DNA from: DATKMG01 sp035541995
GTDB lineage: Bacteria; Acidobacteriota; Terriglobia; Versatilivoradales; Versatilivoraceae
Direction of reading: 5' to 3'
Length of the DNA stretch: 7,339 nt
NCBI GenBank assembly: GCA_035541995.1
Contig: DATKMG010000044.1
Location: 1 to 7,339, forward strand
Part shown: one piece after another, positions 1 to 6,071 of the stretch
How the letters are laid out: each line of letters starts with the position of its first letter
How positions within the stretch are numbered: the stretch's first letter is position 1
Made by a program: the position numbers and the translations under genes
Notes under the pieces: generated by a model
Seen by the model: only the letters and a program-made list of their open reading frames with translations
Databases searched by the model: none
What the model was told of the DNA's origin: nothing

Positions 1-2103
1 GCAGAAACTCAGGTGATCGGAAAGCGCCATTTTGGTTTGAAAGCTTTGCCGATTGGCGGTGGAGGCGGCAAGCAGGTCACGAGGGAGCTGTTCGATACTC
101 TTCTTCTATGGAAAGGGCGCGTACTCCTGGATGACGATGGAGATGCCCGTCTTGAGATACCGCTGAATGATTCGCTCACCAGCTTTCGAATTGTCGCCAT
201 AGCAACCGCAGGGCCGGATCAATTCGGGACAGGTTCGACGGTTGTTCATTCCACCCAGGACCTAATCCTTTTTGCAGGTCTTCCACCTTTGGTTCGTCAG
301 GGTGACCGCCTGCAAGCGGAATTTACCATGCGTAACACCACCGATAAGTCCATGGTTGTTGAAACACAACTGAGAGTTGATGGCTTCTCTGGAACCTTAC
401 CGGCCTCGAAAACTGACCTCCCGGGTGGAGAATCTCGCGCCATCAGATGGGAGATCAAGGTTCCAACCGGGGTGGAGACCCTAGAGTACCGACTTACGGC
501 CAAAACGACCGGCGGCATTGAAGATCGCCTCAAGGTTCAGCAGAAAGTCGTCCCGACAGTCCCAGTTCGGACCTGGCAGGCCACTCTGTTTCAACTCGAC
601 AAGGAACAAACGCTTGATGTGGCACGACCCCAGGAGGCACAGCCCAGTCGCGGAGGCATCCGTGTGCAGCTCTCGCCTTCGCTGGTGAGCGGTCTAGCCG
701 GCGTCACCGAGTATATGAAGGCTTATCCTTACGGGTGCCTGGAACAGGAGATTTCCCGGGTGGTGGCGCTCAACGATCAAAAGCGCTGGCAGCGCATTGT
801 CCAACGATTGCCGGCCTACCTGGACTCTGACGGGCTGGTCAAGTATTTTCCGACATGCTTTTACGGGAGTGAAGTGTTGACGGCCTATCTGATCAGCATT
901 GCCGATGAGGTCGAGTGGTCATTGCCGGATCCTTTATTGGAGAGAATGAAATCGGCATTGCGCGGGTTTGCGGAAGGGAAAATCAACCGGGCTTCTTCGT
1001 TGCCGACTGTTGACTTGACAGTCCGCAAGCTCATGGCCTTAGAAGCACTATCCCGCAAAGGAATTCCGGTCACAGATATCCTGGGGTCGATAACGATCGA
1101 GCCCAACCTCTGGCCCACTTCTGCGGTGATCGACTGGCGGAATATCCTCCAGAGGGTCGAATACCAGGACCGCGACAGGCGTCTGAGCGAAGCGGACCAG
1201 ATCCTGCGCTCTCGCCTCAATTTCCAGGGCACCACTTTGGGGTTCTCGACTGAGAAAACTGATTACTGGTGGTGGCTAATGCTGTCGGCCGATACGAATG
1301 CAAACCGGCTGATCCTTTCAACTCTTGATGCGCCCTTATGGCATGACGACCTGCCTCGACTGCTCCGTGGTTCGTTGGGGCGCCAGATACAGGGTCACTG
1401 GTCTACGACGCCGGCGAATGCATGGGGGGTGTTGGCGGTCGGGAAATTCTCCAGAGCGTTCGAAACAGAACCGGTCAGCGGCCGCAGCAGTGTTTCCTTG
1501 CTGGAACGGACGCAGACTCTGGATTGGTCCGCCGATCCCCAGGGAAAGCTTCTGCCGTTCCCATGGCCCGATGCGACTGCCCGCATGGCACTAATCCACG
1601 CGGGCGAAGGCCGTCCCTGGGCTACTGTAGCCAGTCTGGCAGCAATCCCCTTGACACAGCCATTCAGCAGTGGCTACCAGATTAAGAAAGCTATCGTTCC
1701 CGTCGAGCAGAAAGAAAAAGGGAGTTGGACACGTGGGGATTTACTTCGAGTTCGGTTGGAGCTGGAAGCTCAGTCGGACATGACCTGGGTAGTTGTAAGT
1801 GATCCAATTCCCGGTGGCGCCTCTATTCTCGGTACCGGTTTGGGGCACGACTCTCAATTGGCCACACAGAACGAAAAACGGGAAGGTTGGGCCTGGCCGG
1901 CGTTTGAGGAACGCTCCCAGGAGGCATTCCGAGCCTACTATGAGTTTGTTCCTAAGGGAAGCTGGACATTGGAATACACGCTACGTCTGAATAACCCGGG
2001 ACAATTTAATCTCCCACCGACACGCGTCGAGGCGCTTTACGCCCCAGAGATGCTGGGTGAATTGCCCAATGAATCGGTCGTTATCAAGGACACTTCAAAA
2101 TGA
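1..2103 (+). CDS. alpha-2-macroglobulin family protein, C-terminal part (5' end outside window)
   Basis: The reading frame is open from base 1, so this is the C-terminal 700 residues of a longer protein; the internal GTG at 13 is not a credible start. Bacterial A2Ms (E. coli YfhM is about 1650 aa) are periplasmic, usually lipid-anchored protease traps. Visible parts, numbered from base 1: the A2M macroglobulin segment (about 25-110, including FDTLLLW, PLNDSLTSFRIVAIA and GLPPLVRQGD); the thioester motif YPYGCLEQ with Cys246 and Gln249 (Cys codon 736-738); the alpha-helical toroid after it (SDGLVKYFP, SEVLTAYL); and a C-terminal beta domain ending in RVEALYAPEMLGELP. All elements look intact, so a covalent trap is expected. 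The stop overlaps the pbpC start by ATGA, giving a translationally coupled pair of the yfhM-pbpC type. The lipobox and bait region would lie upstream and cannot be judged. Family call is confident; the protease target is unknown. Confidence 0.93.
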   Translation, partial: AETQVIGKRHFGLKALPIGGGGGKQVTRELFDTLLLWKGRVLLDDDGDARLEIPLNDSLTSFRIVAIATAGPDQFGTGSTVVHSTQDLILFAGLPPLVRQGDRLQAEFTMRNTTDKSMVVETQLRVDGFSGTLPASKTDLPGGESRAIRWEIKVPTGVETLEYRLTAKTTGGIEDRLKVQQKVVPTVPVRTWQATLFQLDKEQTLDVARPQEAQPSRGGIRVQLSPSLVSGLAGVTEYMKAYPYGCLEQEISRVVALNDQKRWQRIVQRLPAYLDSDGLVKYFPTCFYGSEVLTAYLISIADEVEWSLPDPLLERMKSALRGFAEGKINRASSLPTVDLTVRKLMALEALSRKGIPVTDILGSITIEPNLWPTSAVIDWRNILQRVEYQDRDRRLSEADQILRSRLNFQGTTLGFSTEKTDYWWWLMLSADTNANRLILSTLDAPLWHDDLPRLLRGSLGRQIQGHWSTTPANAWGVLAVGKFSRAFETEPVSGRSSVSLLERTQTLDWSADPQGKLLPFPWPDATARMALIHAGEGRPWATVASLAAIPLTQPFSSGYQIKKAIVPVEQKEKGSWTRGDLLRVRLELEAQSDMTWVVVSDPIPGGASILGTGLGHDSQLATQNEKREGWAWPAFEERSQEAFRAYYEFVPKGSWTLEYTLRLNNPGQFNLPPTRVEALYAPEMLGELPNESVVIKDTSK
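2086..2090 (+). promoter_or_regulatory. Shine-Dalgarno site of pbpC inside the A2M 3' end
   Basis: AAGGA lies 9 nt before the ATG at 2100 and is embedded in the last codons of the A2M gene. With the ATGA stop/start overlap it supports both the chosen pbpC start and translational coupling. No promoter is needed or seen between the two genes. Confidence 0.65.
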
Positions 2104-4355
2104 CCGAAAATGAGCGTAGGTCGCGCAGGTTAGTTACAGCAGGATTGGTCTGCCTGTTAATCTTTTCCTTTGCCGGCATTTCGGTCTGGAGATGTCTTAA
2201 GCCCAGGCCGATCCCATCCTTCACCTTAGTCCGGGAGCGGTACCGGCAGTCAGATGCACTTCTCCTGGACCGGCACGGAGAACTCCTGCACCGATTCCGC
2301 ATCAATCCCCATGGAAGGCGAATGGATTGGACGCCGCTGGAAGAAATTTCCCCAGCCTTGATAACTGCTGTCATCCAGTCGGAGGACCGGCGATTCTATC
2401 AGCATCATGGGGTCGATTGGCGGGCATTGAGCACTGTTGGACTCAAGGGCTTGCGGAAGGAAAACTGGCGCGGAGCCAGCACGATCAGCATGCAGCTGTC
2501 CTCTCAGCTCGACCCGCAACTCGAACCGCGTTTGGTGCGACGGACCCTACTGCAGAAGATACTGCAGATCAGGACAGCGATGGAAATGGAGAAAATGTGG
2601 TCCAAAACGGAGATTCTCGAATCCTATTTGAACCTGGTAACGTTTCGTGGAGAGCTCCAAGGTCTCACTGCGGCCTCCATTGGTCTCTTCAATAAACGGC
2701 CGCATGGACTGACTCCGCTGGAATCCGTGATCCTGGCTTCCCTCATCCGTGCCCCCAATGCACCACCGAGAGAGGTTTCCAATCGTGGAGTCAAACTGGC
2801 AGGAAGTCTGAATTGGGCGTTTGCCCCACGCGCAGTTGAGGACAAGGTAAGTGAGATCCTGCTGCGCCCTTATCGAATTCCGCTGGAAGTGGCCTGGGCT
2901 CCCCATCTGGCCAGACAACTGTTGAAACGAGGGCCAAAAAACAACGACTCACACCGACTAGTCTCTTGCACATTAGATGCGGAACTCCAACGATTTGCCT
3001 TTGAGACTCTTCGCCAACATCTTATGGAGGTCCATTCTCGAAACGTTAATGACGGCGCTGTGTTGGTTGTCGACAACCCGACTGGGGAAGTTCTGGCGTA
3101 TGTGGGAAGTGCGGGAGACCTTTCCAGGGCTTCACAAGTGGACGGCATTCAGGCCCCGCGCCAGGCAGGTTCGATCCTGAAACCTTTTCTGTACGGACTG
3201 GTTTTTGATAAGCGTCTGCTGACAGCTTCCTCTTTGCTTCAGGACACTCCGCTGGAAATGAGTCTGTTAAACGGCATCTACCGGCCCGAGAACTACGACC
3301 GGCAGTTTCGCGGTTTAGTGACAGCGCGAATAGCGTTGGCCTCCTCCCTCAACATTCCGGCCGTCAGAACCTTGAACCTGGTTGGTGTCAAGTCCTTTGT
3401 GGATCAACTGGATCTCTTGGGGTTTAAAGATCTGAAAGAGTCTGATTACTATGGGCCCTCCCTTGCCCTGGGGGCGGTGGATGTGACCTTGTGGGATCTG
3501 GTCAATGGTTATCGTTCCCTCGCCAACGGCGGGGTTTGGCGGCCTCTTCGCGTAATGAGCGGAACAACCCCGAATTCCCGACTCTCGAGTGGCGATAAGG
3601 AAGATGGGACTGACCTTCTCGCCTCCTCTGGACAAGCAGGCAAGGACATTTCACGAAGGGTGCTCAGCCCGGAGACGGCGTTTATTCTGGCTGACATCCT
3701 CTCTGACCGCGAAAGCCGCAGTTTGACCTTCAGCCTGGAAAGCCCCTTGACTACCCGTTTTTGGACAGCTGTGAAAACCGGTACCAGCAAAGATATGCGA
3801 GACAATTGGTGTGTCGGGTTTTCCAGCCGCTATACCGTCGGAGTGTGGGTGGGCAACTTTTCCGGAGAGCCCATGTGGAATGTCTTGGGGATCACAGGAG
3901 CAGCTCCGGTGTGGGTCGATATCATGAACTGGCTTCACCGTCAGTTGCCGAGTTTTCCACCCCTTCCTCCGAAGACCCTGCAGGTCCATAACACTGACTT
4001 CCCAGATCTTGGGGTAACCCACCGAGAATGGTACCCGGCTGGAGAGGAAGTCACCGTTTCCCAGGCGGCATTGTCCGGAGTCCCAGCCCGGATCATCTCG
4101 CCCGCTGACGGAGAGGTATTGGCCTGGGATCCTGACATTCCCCCCGATCAGCAGAGAGTCTTTCTCGAAGCTCGGCCTCAGTCCGGCCAGATGTACTGGG
4201 AATTGGATGGAGCGCAACTCTGTGACGCCGGGACGATCCGAATGTGGGCCCTCCGCCCCGGCAAGCACTCTCTCAAACTCCTCAGTCAGGCAGGGGAGGC
4301 ACTAGACATAACCCGATTTGTGGTGCGAGGGATGCAAAGTGATGATCCTAAGTAG
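2100..4355 (+). CDS. pbpC: penicillin-binding protein 1C (bifunctional glycosyltransferase/transpeptidase)
   Basis: A 751-aa class A PBP of the PBP1C type, which polymerises lipid II glycan strands and cross-links stem peptides on the periplasmic face of the inner membrane. One N-terminal membrane anchor spans about residues 10-30. The GT51 domain (about 55-230) has catalytic Glu95 in EDRRFYQHHGVD, the RGASTISMQ motif at 124-132, and the EKMWSKTEILESYLN/FRGELQG segment at 164-188, the PBP1C form of this motif. The transpeptidase domain (about 315-605) has SILK (Ser358, Lys361), SLN (Ser416-Asn418) and KTGTS (559-563), so both active sites look complete. Residues about 660-745 (RIISPADGEVLAWDPDIP to the end) match the BiPBP_C domain that marks PBP1C. 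Length is normal for the family. The ATG start overlaps the A2M stop; the family pairing with A2M supports a shared role in envelope repair or defence. Regulation is presumably from upstream of the A2M gene, outside the window. Confidence 0.95.
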   Translation: MTENERRSRRLVTAGLVCLLIFSFAGISVWRCLKPRPIPSFTLVRERYRQSDALLLDRHGELLHRFRINPHGRRMDWTPLEEISPALITAVIQSEDRRFYQHHGVDWRALSTVGLKGLRKENWRGASTISMQLSSQLDPQLEPRLVRRTLLQKILQIRTAMEMEKMWSKTEILESYLNLVTFRGELQGLTAASIGLFNKRPHGLTPLESVILASLIRAPNAPPREVSNRGVKLAGSLNWAFAPRAVEDKVSEILLRPYRIPLEVAWAPHLARQLLKRGPKNNDSHRLVSCTLDAELQRFAFETLRQHLMEVHSRNVNDGAVLVVDNPTGEVLAYVGSAGDLSRASQVDGIQAPRQAGSILKPFLYGLVFDKRLLTASSLLQDTPLEMSLLNGIYRPENYDRQFRGLVTARIALASSLNIPAVRTLNLVGVKSFVDQLDLLGFKDLKESDYYGPSLALGAVDVTLWDLVNGYRSLANGGVWRPLRVMSGTTPNSRLSSGDKEDGTDLLASSGQAGKDISRRVLSPETAFILADILSDRESRSLTFSLESPLTTRFWTAVKTGTSKDMRDNWCVGFSSRYTVGVWVGNFSGEPMWNVLGITGAAPVWVDIMNWLHRQLPSFPPLPPKTLQVHNTDFPDLGVTHREWYPAGEEVTVSQAALSGVPARIISPADGEVLAWDPDIPPDQQRVFLEARPQSGQMYWELDGAQLCDAGTIRMWALRPGKHSLKLLSQAGEALDITRFVVRGMQSDDPK

Positions 4356-4434
4356 GGTGTGTCAGCAAATCGTGACCTACATCGCCGGTCCCGGTGTTCC
4401 GCCACTTTGAGATTAGAATTCAATGCAGGCCGAT
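4356..4434. other. convergent gap between pbpC and the NifU-domain gene
   Basis: A 79-bp spacer between converging stop codons. I looked for a GC-rich hairpin followed by a T-run on either strand and found none. The CCGG-TC-CCGG element near 4384-4393 has only a 2-nt loop and no T-tract. A weak GTCA/TGAC pair (4361-4364, 4373-4376) is not convincing. Termination here may be Rho-dependent or read-through into antisense. Confidence 0.5.
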
Positions 4435-4659
4435 TCAACACTCCGCGAATAGGTTCTCCAGTTCTGGGAATTCTTCGCGAAGGATCCGTTCGATTCCGTA
4501 ACGCAAGGTCATCATAGAGGCGGGACAACCATGGCAAGCCCCGCTCAATTTGACGCGGATCGAATTACCGGAAATGTCCAATAAATGCACATCTCCGCCA
4601 TCTCCCTGGAGGTAAGGACGGATTCGGTCTAATGCCTTCTCTACTTGATCAGTGGTCAT
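4435..4659 (-). CDS. NifU C-terminal-domain (NFU) iron-sulfur protein, 74 aa
   Basis: A stand-alone NifU_C (NFU) domain: MTTDQVEKALDRIRPYL, then GDGGDVHLL and the ACHGCPASMMTLRYGIE segment with Cys42 and Cys45 forming the CxxC motif. Family members use this CxxC, generally as a dimer, to hold a labile Fe-S cluster and pass it to client apoproteins in the cytoplasm. The frame stays open upstream to an ATG at 4701 (88 aa). I chose the ATG at 4659 because GGAAGA sits 6 nt before it and because the domain normally starts just after such a Met; the extra 14 residues have no good ribosome site and no family resemblance. It is co-directional with the regulator gene but 109 bp downstream of it, so shared transcription is uncertain. 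No other Fe-S assembly gene is visible. NFU-domain identity is confident; the client proteins are unknown. Confidence 0.88.
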   Translation of the reverse strand: MTTDQVEKALDRIRPYLQGDGGDVHLLDISGNSIRVKLSGACHGCPASMMTLRYGIERILREEFPELENLFAEC

Positions 4660-4768
4660 TGGTGTTCTTCCAATATGAAATGCGACCGAATGCAGGGCCA
4701 TTACAAGTCTGAAGTCTTATTCATTTCCTGGTGACCCGATGCAGTGTTCGTATACGCGGCTTTTCTTG
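4660..4768. other. spacer between the LacI-family gene and the NifU-domain gene
   Basis: A 109-bp gap between two minus-strand genes. It contains an 8-bp self-complementary CGTATACG (4749-4756) shortly after the regulator stop and a short tandem AAGTCT repeat near 4705-4716, but no hairpin with a T-run. A TGTAAT hexamer on the minus strand (near 4699-4704) resembles a -10 box for the NifU-domain gene but I found no matching -35, so it is not called as a promoter. Confidence 0.4.
4666..4671 (-). promoter_or_regulatory. Shine-Dalgarno site deciding the NifU-domain start
   Basis: GGAAGA on the minus strand, 6 nt before the ATG at 4659. The alternative ATG at 4701 has only a distant purine patch (AGGAAATG, about 20 nt upstream), so this site favours the 74-aa product. 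Confidence 0.6.
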
Positions 4769-5797
4769 CTAATTTGGAACCGGAAACCGGTATCCCGCAG
4801 AGGATTCGCGGATCATCAAGTCGGTGGAGAGACGGATTCGGACAGGCGAACTGTCGAGGCGTTTCTTTTCGATTCGCTCGATCAGCAGTTCGGCCCCCCG
4901 ATACCCGATGGAGTATGCCGGCTGAGCGACGGCCGTCAGACGAGGACGGAACGCGTCCGCGAAAGGAAAATCGTCGAAAATTGCGATTGCAATATCCTCC
5001 GGGCAGTACAGACCTAATTCGTGGACTGCACGCAAAAGTCCCAAAGACATCATGTTATTCCCTACAAACACGGCTGTGGGCCGTCCAGCTCCGGCGAGTA
5101 ATTCACGACCTAAGCGGTAACCACTCTCAGCCCGGAAGTCTCCCTCGCGGATCAATCCAGGGTTGACGGGAAGGCCTGCCTCGAGAAGAGCTTCTTTATA
5201 GCCCTGCAATCGTTCGACCGCCGTCTGAAGGCTCACCGGCCCTGTCAGAATAGCGATATTCCGATGCCCCATGGCGATCAGGTGCTTGACACATGTCCTG
5301 GCCCCTCCAACATTATCCACGGAAACAGAATCGACTTCGATTCCAGCAGGCAAACGGTCTAGGCACACGGTAGGGACTCCGGATTTTAAGATGTCCCGGA
5401 TATGACCGTCATTGCCAGCATTTGGCGCAACCACAAGCAGGACACCATCGACCCGACGTTGTCGCAGCACGGATAACACGTACTTCTCCCTCTCCAGGTT
5501 ATCGTCGGTATTGAATGTGATCAGTAAGTAGTTGCGCTTGACAGCTACGTCCTCAGCACCCCGCACCAATTGGGGAAAGAAAGGGTTGGTAATGTCAGAA
5601 ATGACCATGCCTAGCATTCGGGTGGTTCGGAGCTTCAAGCTGCGGGCAACCTGATTGGGATGATAGTCCAGTTCCCGAATCGCTGCCAACACGCGCTCCC
5701 GGCGCCTCAGGCTGACCACAGCCGTTCCGTTAATTACATTAGAAACAGTGCCTATCGAAACCCTGGCACGGTCGGCGATTTCCTTGATGGTGGCCAT
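4769..5797 (-). CDS. LacI/GalR-family transcriptional regulator
   Basis: A 342-aa protein with full LacI-family architecture. Residues 3-22 form the helix-turn-helix (TIKEIADRARVSIGTVSNVIN), the hinge helix is NQVARSLK (48-55), and a periplasmic-binding-protein-like effector domain runs from about residue 60 (RMLGMVISDITNPFFPQLVRG) to the end, with IAIFDDFPFADAFRPRLTAVAQP (271-293) as the usual C-terminal lobe signature. The operator-reading positions aligned to LacI Tyr17, Gln18 and Arg22 are Ile15, Gly16 and Asn20, so specificity differs from LacI. The frame contains TTG immediately before ATG (5800-5795). I prefer the ATG because AGGGA lies 7 nt upstream of it and only 4 nt from the TTG. 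It is divergent from the efflux adaptor gene and has a strong extended -10 promoter flanked by inverted repeats, suggesting autorepression. The effector (typically a sugar or nucleoside in this family) cannot be told from sequence. Confidence 0.94.
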   Translation of the reverse strand: MATIKEIADRARVSIGTVSNVINGTAVVSLRRRERVLAAIRELDYHPNQVARSLKLRTTRMLGMVISDITNPFFPQLVRGAEDVAVKRNYLLITFNTDDNLEREKYVLSVLRQRRVDGVLLVVAPNAGNDGHIRDILKSGVPTVCLDRLPAGIEVDSVSVDNVGGARTCVKHLIAMGHRNIAILTGPVSLQTAVERLQGYKEALLEAGLPVNPGLIREGDFRAESGYRLGRELLAGAGRPTAVFVGNNMMSLGLLRAVHELGLYCPEDIAIAIFDDFPFADAFRPRLTAVAQPAYSIGYRGAELLIERIEKKRLDSSPVRIRLSTDLMIRESSAGYRFPVPN

Positions 5798-5804
5798 CAA
5801 GCCG

Positions 5805-5809
5805 TCCCT
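5805..5809 (-). promoter_or_regulatory. Shine-Dalgarno site deciding the LacI-family start
   Basis: AGGGA on the minus strand lies 7 nt before the ATG at 5797 and 4 nt before the adjacent TTG at 5800. The spacing favours initiation at the ATG, although the two starts differ by only one residue. Confidence 0.55.
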
Positions 5810-5857
5810 GAACTGATGAGTGCGGTCCTTCCTACTCCCGAATTCTCCCAGCGCCCA

Positions 5858-5895
5858 AACTGACTGGAGGGATTATATCACCTTTAGAGTCAGTT
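5858..5895. repeat. perfect 8-bp inverted repeat bracketing the LacI-gene promoter (candidate operator)
   Basis: AACTGACT (5858-5865) and its exact reverse complement AGTCAGTT (5888-5895) are separated by 22 bp that contain the extended -10. The predicted transcript starts near the inner edge of one arm, so the other arm is not transcribed and the repeat would act as DNA, not RNA. AACTGA recurs in direct orientation at 5811-5816. The spacing is wider than the compact palindrome typical of LacI-family operators, so the binding protein is uncertain. Confidence 0.45.
5872..5880 (-). promoter_or_regulatory. extended -10 promoter of the LacI-family gene
   Basis: Minus-strand TGATATAAT is an exact match to the extended -10 form TGnTATAAT. 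No good TTGACA lies at 16-18 bp upstream (CCGACA sits at about 20 bp), which fits an extended -10 promoter that tolerates a poor -35. Initiation would fall near 5865, giving a leader of roughly 70 nt. The element sits at the centre of the inverted repeat 5858-5895. Confidence 0.65.
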
Positions 5896-5917
5896 CTTGT
5901 CGGGAGTGCGCATCTAG

Positions 5918-5945
5918 TTGCAACCAGGTGAAACCGAGGTATCGT
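5918..5945 (+). promoter_or_regulatory. weak candidate promoter for the efflux operon
   Basis: TTGCAA (5918-5923) and TATCGT (5940-5945) are separated by 16 bp; each matches four of six consensus bases. It is the best pair I found on the plus strand in this region but is weak enough to be chance. It would leave a leader of about 120 nt. Its -10 lies within the bulged palindrome 5936-5963. Confidence 0.22.
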
Positions 5946-5963
5946 GCTAACCGGACGATCCTC
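5936..5963. repeat. bulged palindrome upstream of the efflux adaptor gene
   Basis: GAGG-T-ATCGT (5936-5945) pairs with ACGATCCTC (5955-5963): nine complementary positions with one bulged T (5940) and a 9-nt centre. It may be an operator, or a hairpin if transcribed from a promoter further upstream. There is no T-run after it, so it is not an intrinsic terminator on the plus strand. Confidence 0.35.
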
Positions 5964-6058
5964 CCCCCTCGTCAACCTGGAGCGAAACACTTATCAAATT
6001 GGTAATCTCGCGCTTTGCCTTACTCAAACCACCGTGATAGCATCGAGCCGTTATTGTT

Positions 6059-6065
6059 GGAGAGG
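6059..6065 (+). promoter_or_regulatory. Shine-Dalgarno site deciding the efflux adaptor start
   Basis: GGAGAGG lies 6 nt before the ATG at 6072, the strongest ribosome site in the window. Neither the upstream TTG at 6015 nor the later ATG at 6135 has a comparable site. Confidence 0.65.
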
Positions 6066-6071
6066 TCGGCT

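Larger units (their letters stand above)
5834..5907. repeat. outer 7-bp inverted repeat nested around the candidate operator
   Basis: ACTCCCG (5834-5840) and CGGGAGT (5901-5907) are exact reverse complements lying outside the 8-bp pair, with unequal gaps of 17 and 5 bp to the inner arms. Their proximity to the inner pair and to the promoter makes chance less attractive, but a 7-bp pair alone is weak evidence. Confidence 0.3.
5798..6071. other. divergent control region between the LacI-family and efflux adaptor genes
   Basis: A 274-bp noncoding region. Going left to right it holds the regulator's ribosome site and leader, the regulator's extended -10 with nested inverted repeats (5834-5907), a weak plus-strand promoter candidate (5918-5945) overlapping a bulged palindrome (5936-5963), and the adaptor's ribosome site (6059-6065). 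The plus frame can be read from a TTG at 6015, but that start has no ribosome site. Nothing resembling a riboswitch, tRNA or intrinsic terminator was recognised. Confidence 0.6.

Noticed and set aside
885..1235. 116-codon open frame on the minus strand
   Set aside because: Antisense to the A2M toroid domain, with no ribosome site or domain signature seen.
3651..4268. 205-codon open frame on the minus strand
   Set aside because: It lies wholly antisense to the transpeptidase and C-terminal domains of pbpC, whose motifs are unmistakable. The antisense product shows no recognisable domain.
4384..4393. GC-rich CCGG-TC-CCGG element as a terminator after pbpC
   Set aside because: The loop would be only 2 nt and no T-run follows on either strand.
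4660..4701. N-terminal extension of the NifU-domain protein from the ATG at 4701
   Set aside because: The extra 14 residues have no family resemblance and the start lacks a properly spaced ribosome site; the ATG at 4659 has both.
4749..4756. CGTATACG palindrome downstream of the LacI-family gene as an operator or terminator
   Set aside because: A single 8-bp palindrome is expected by chance at this scale and it has neither flanking symmetry nor a T-run.
4744..5166. 140-codon open frame on the plus strand
   Set aside because: Antisense to the effector domain of the LacI-family gene; the sequence is Arg/Ser-rich as expected from a shadow frame and has no family features.
6015..6071. Upstream extension of the efflux adaptor from a TTG at 6015
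   Set aside because: No ribosome site precedes the TTG, whereas GGAGAGG sits ideally before the ATG at 6072.
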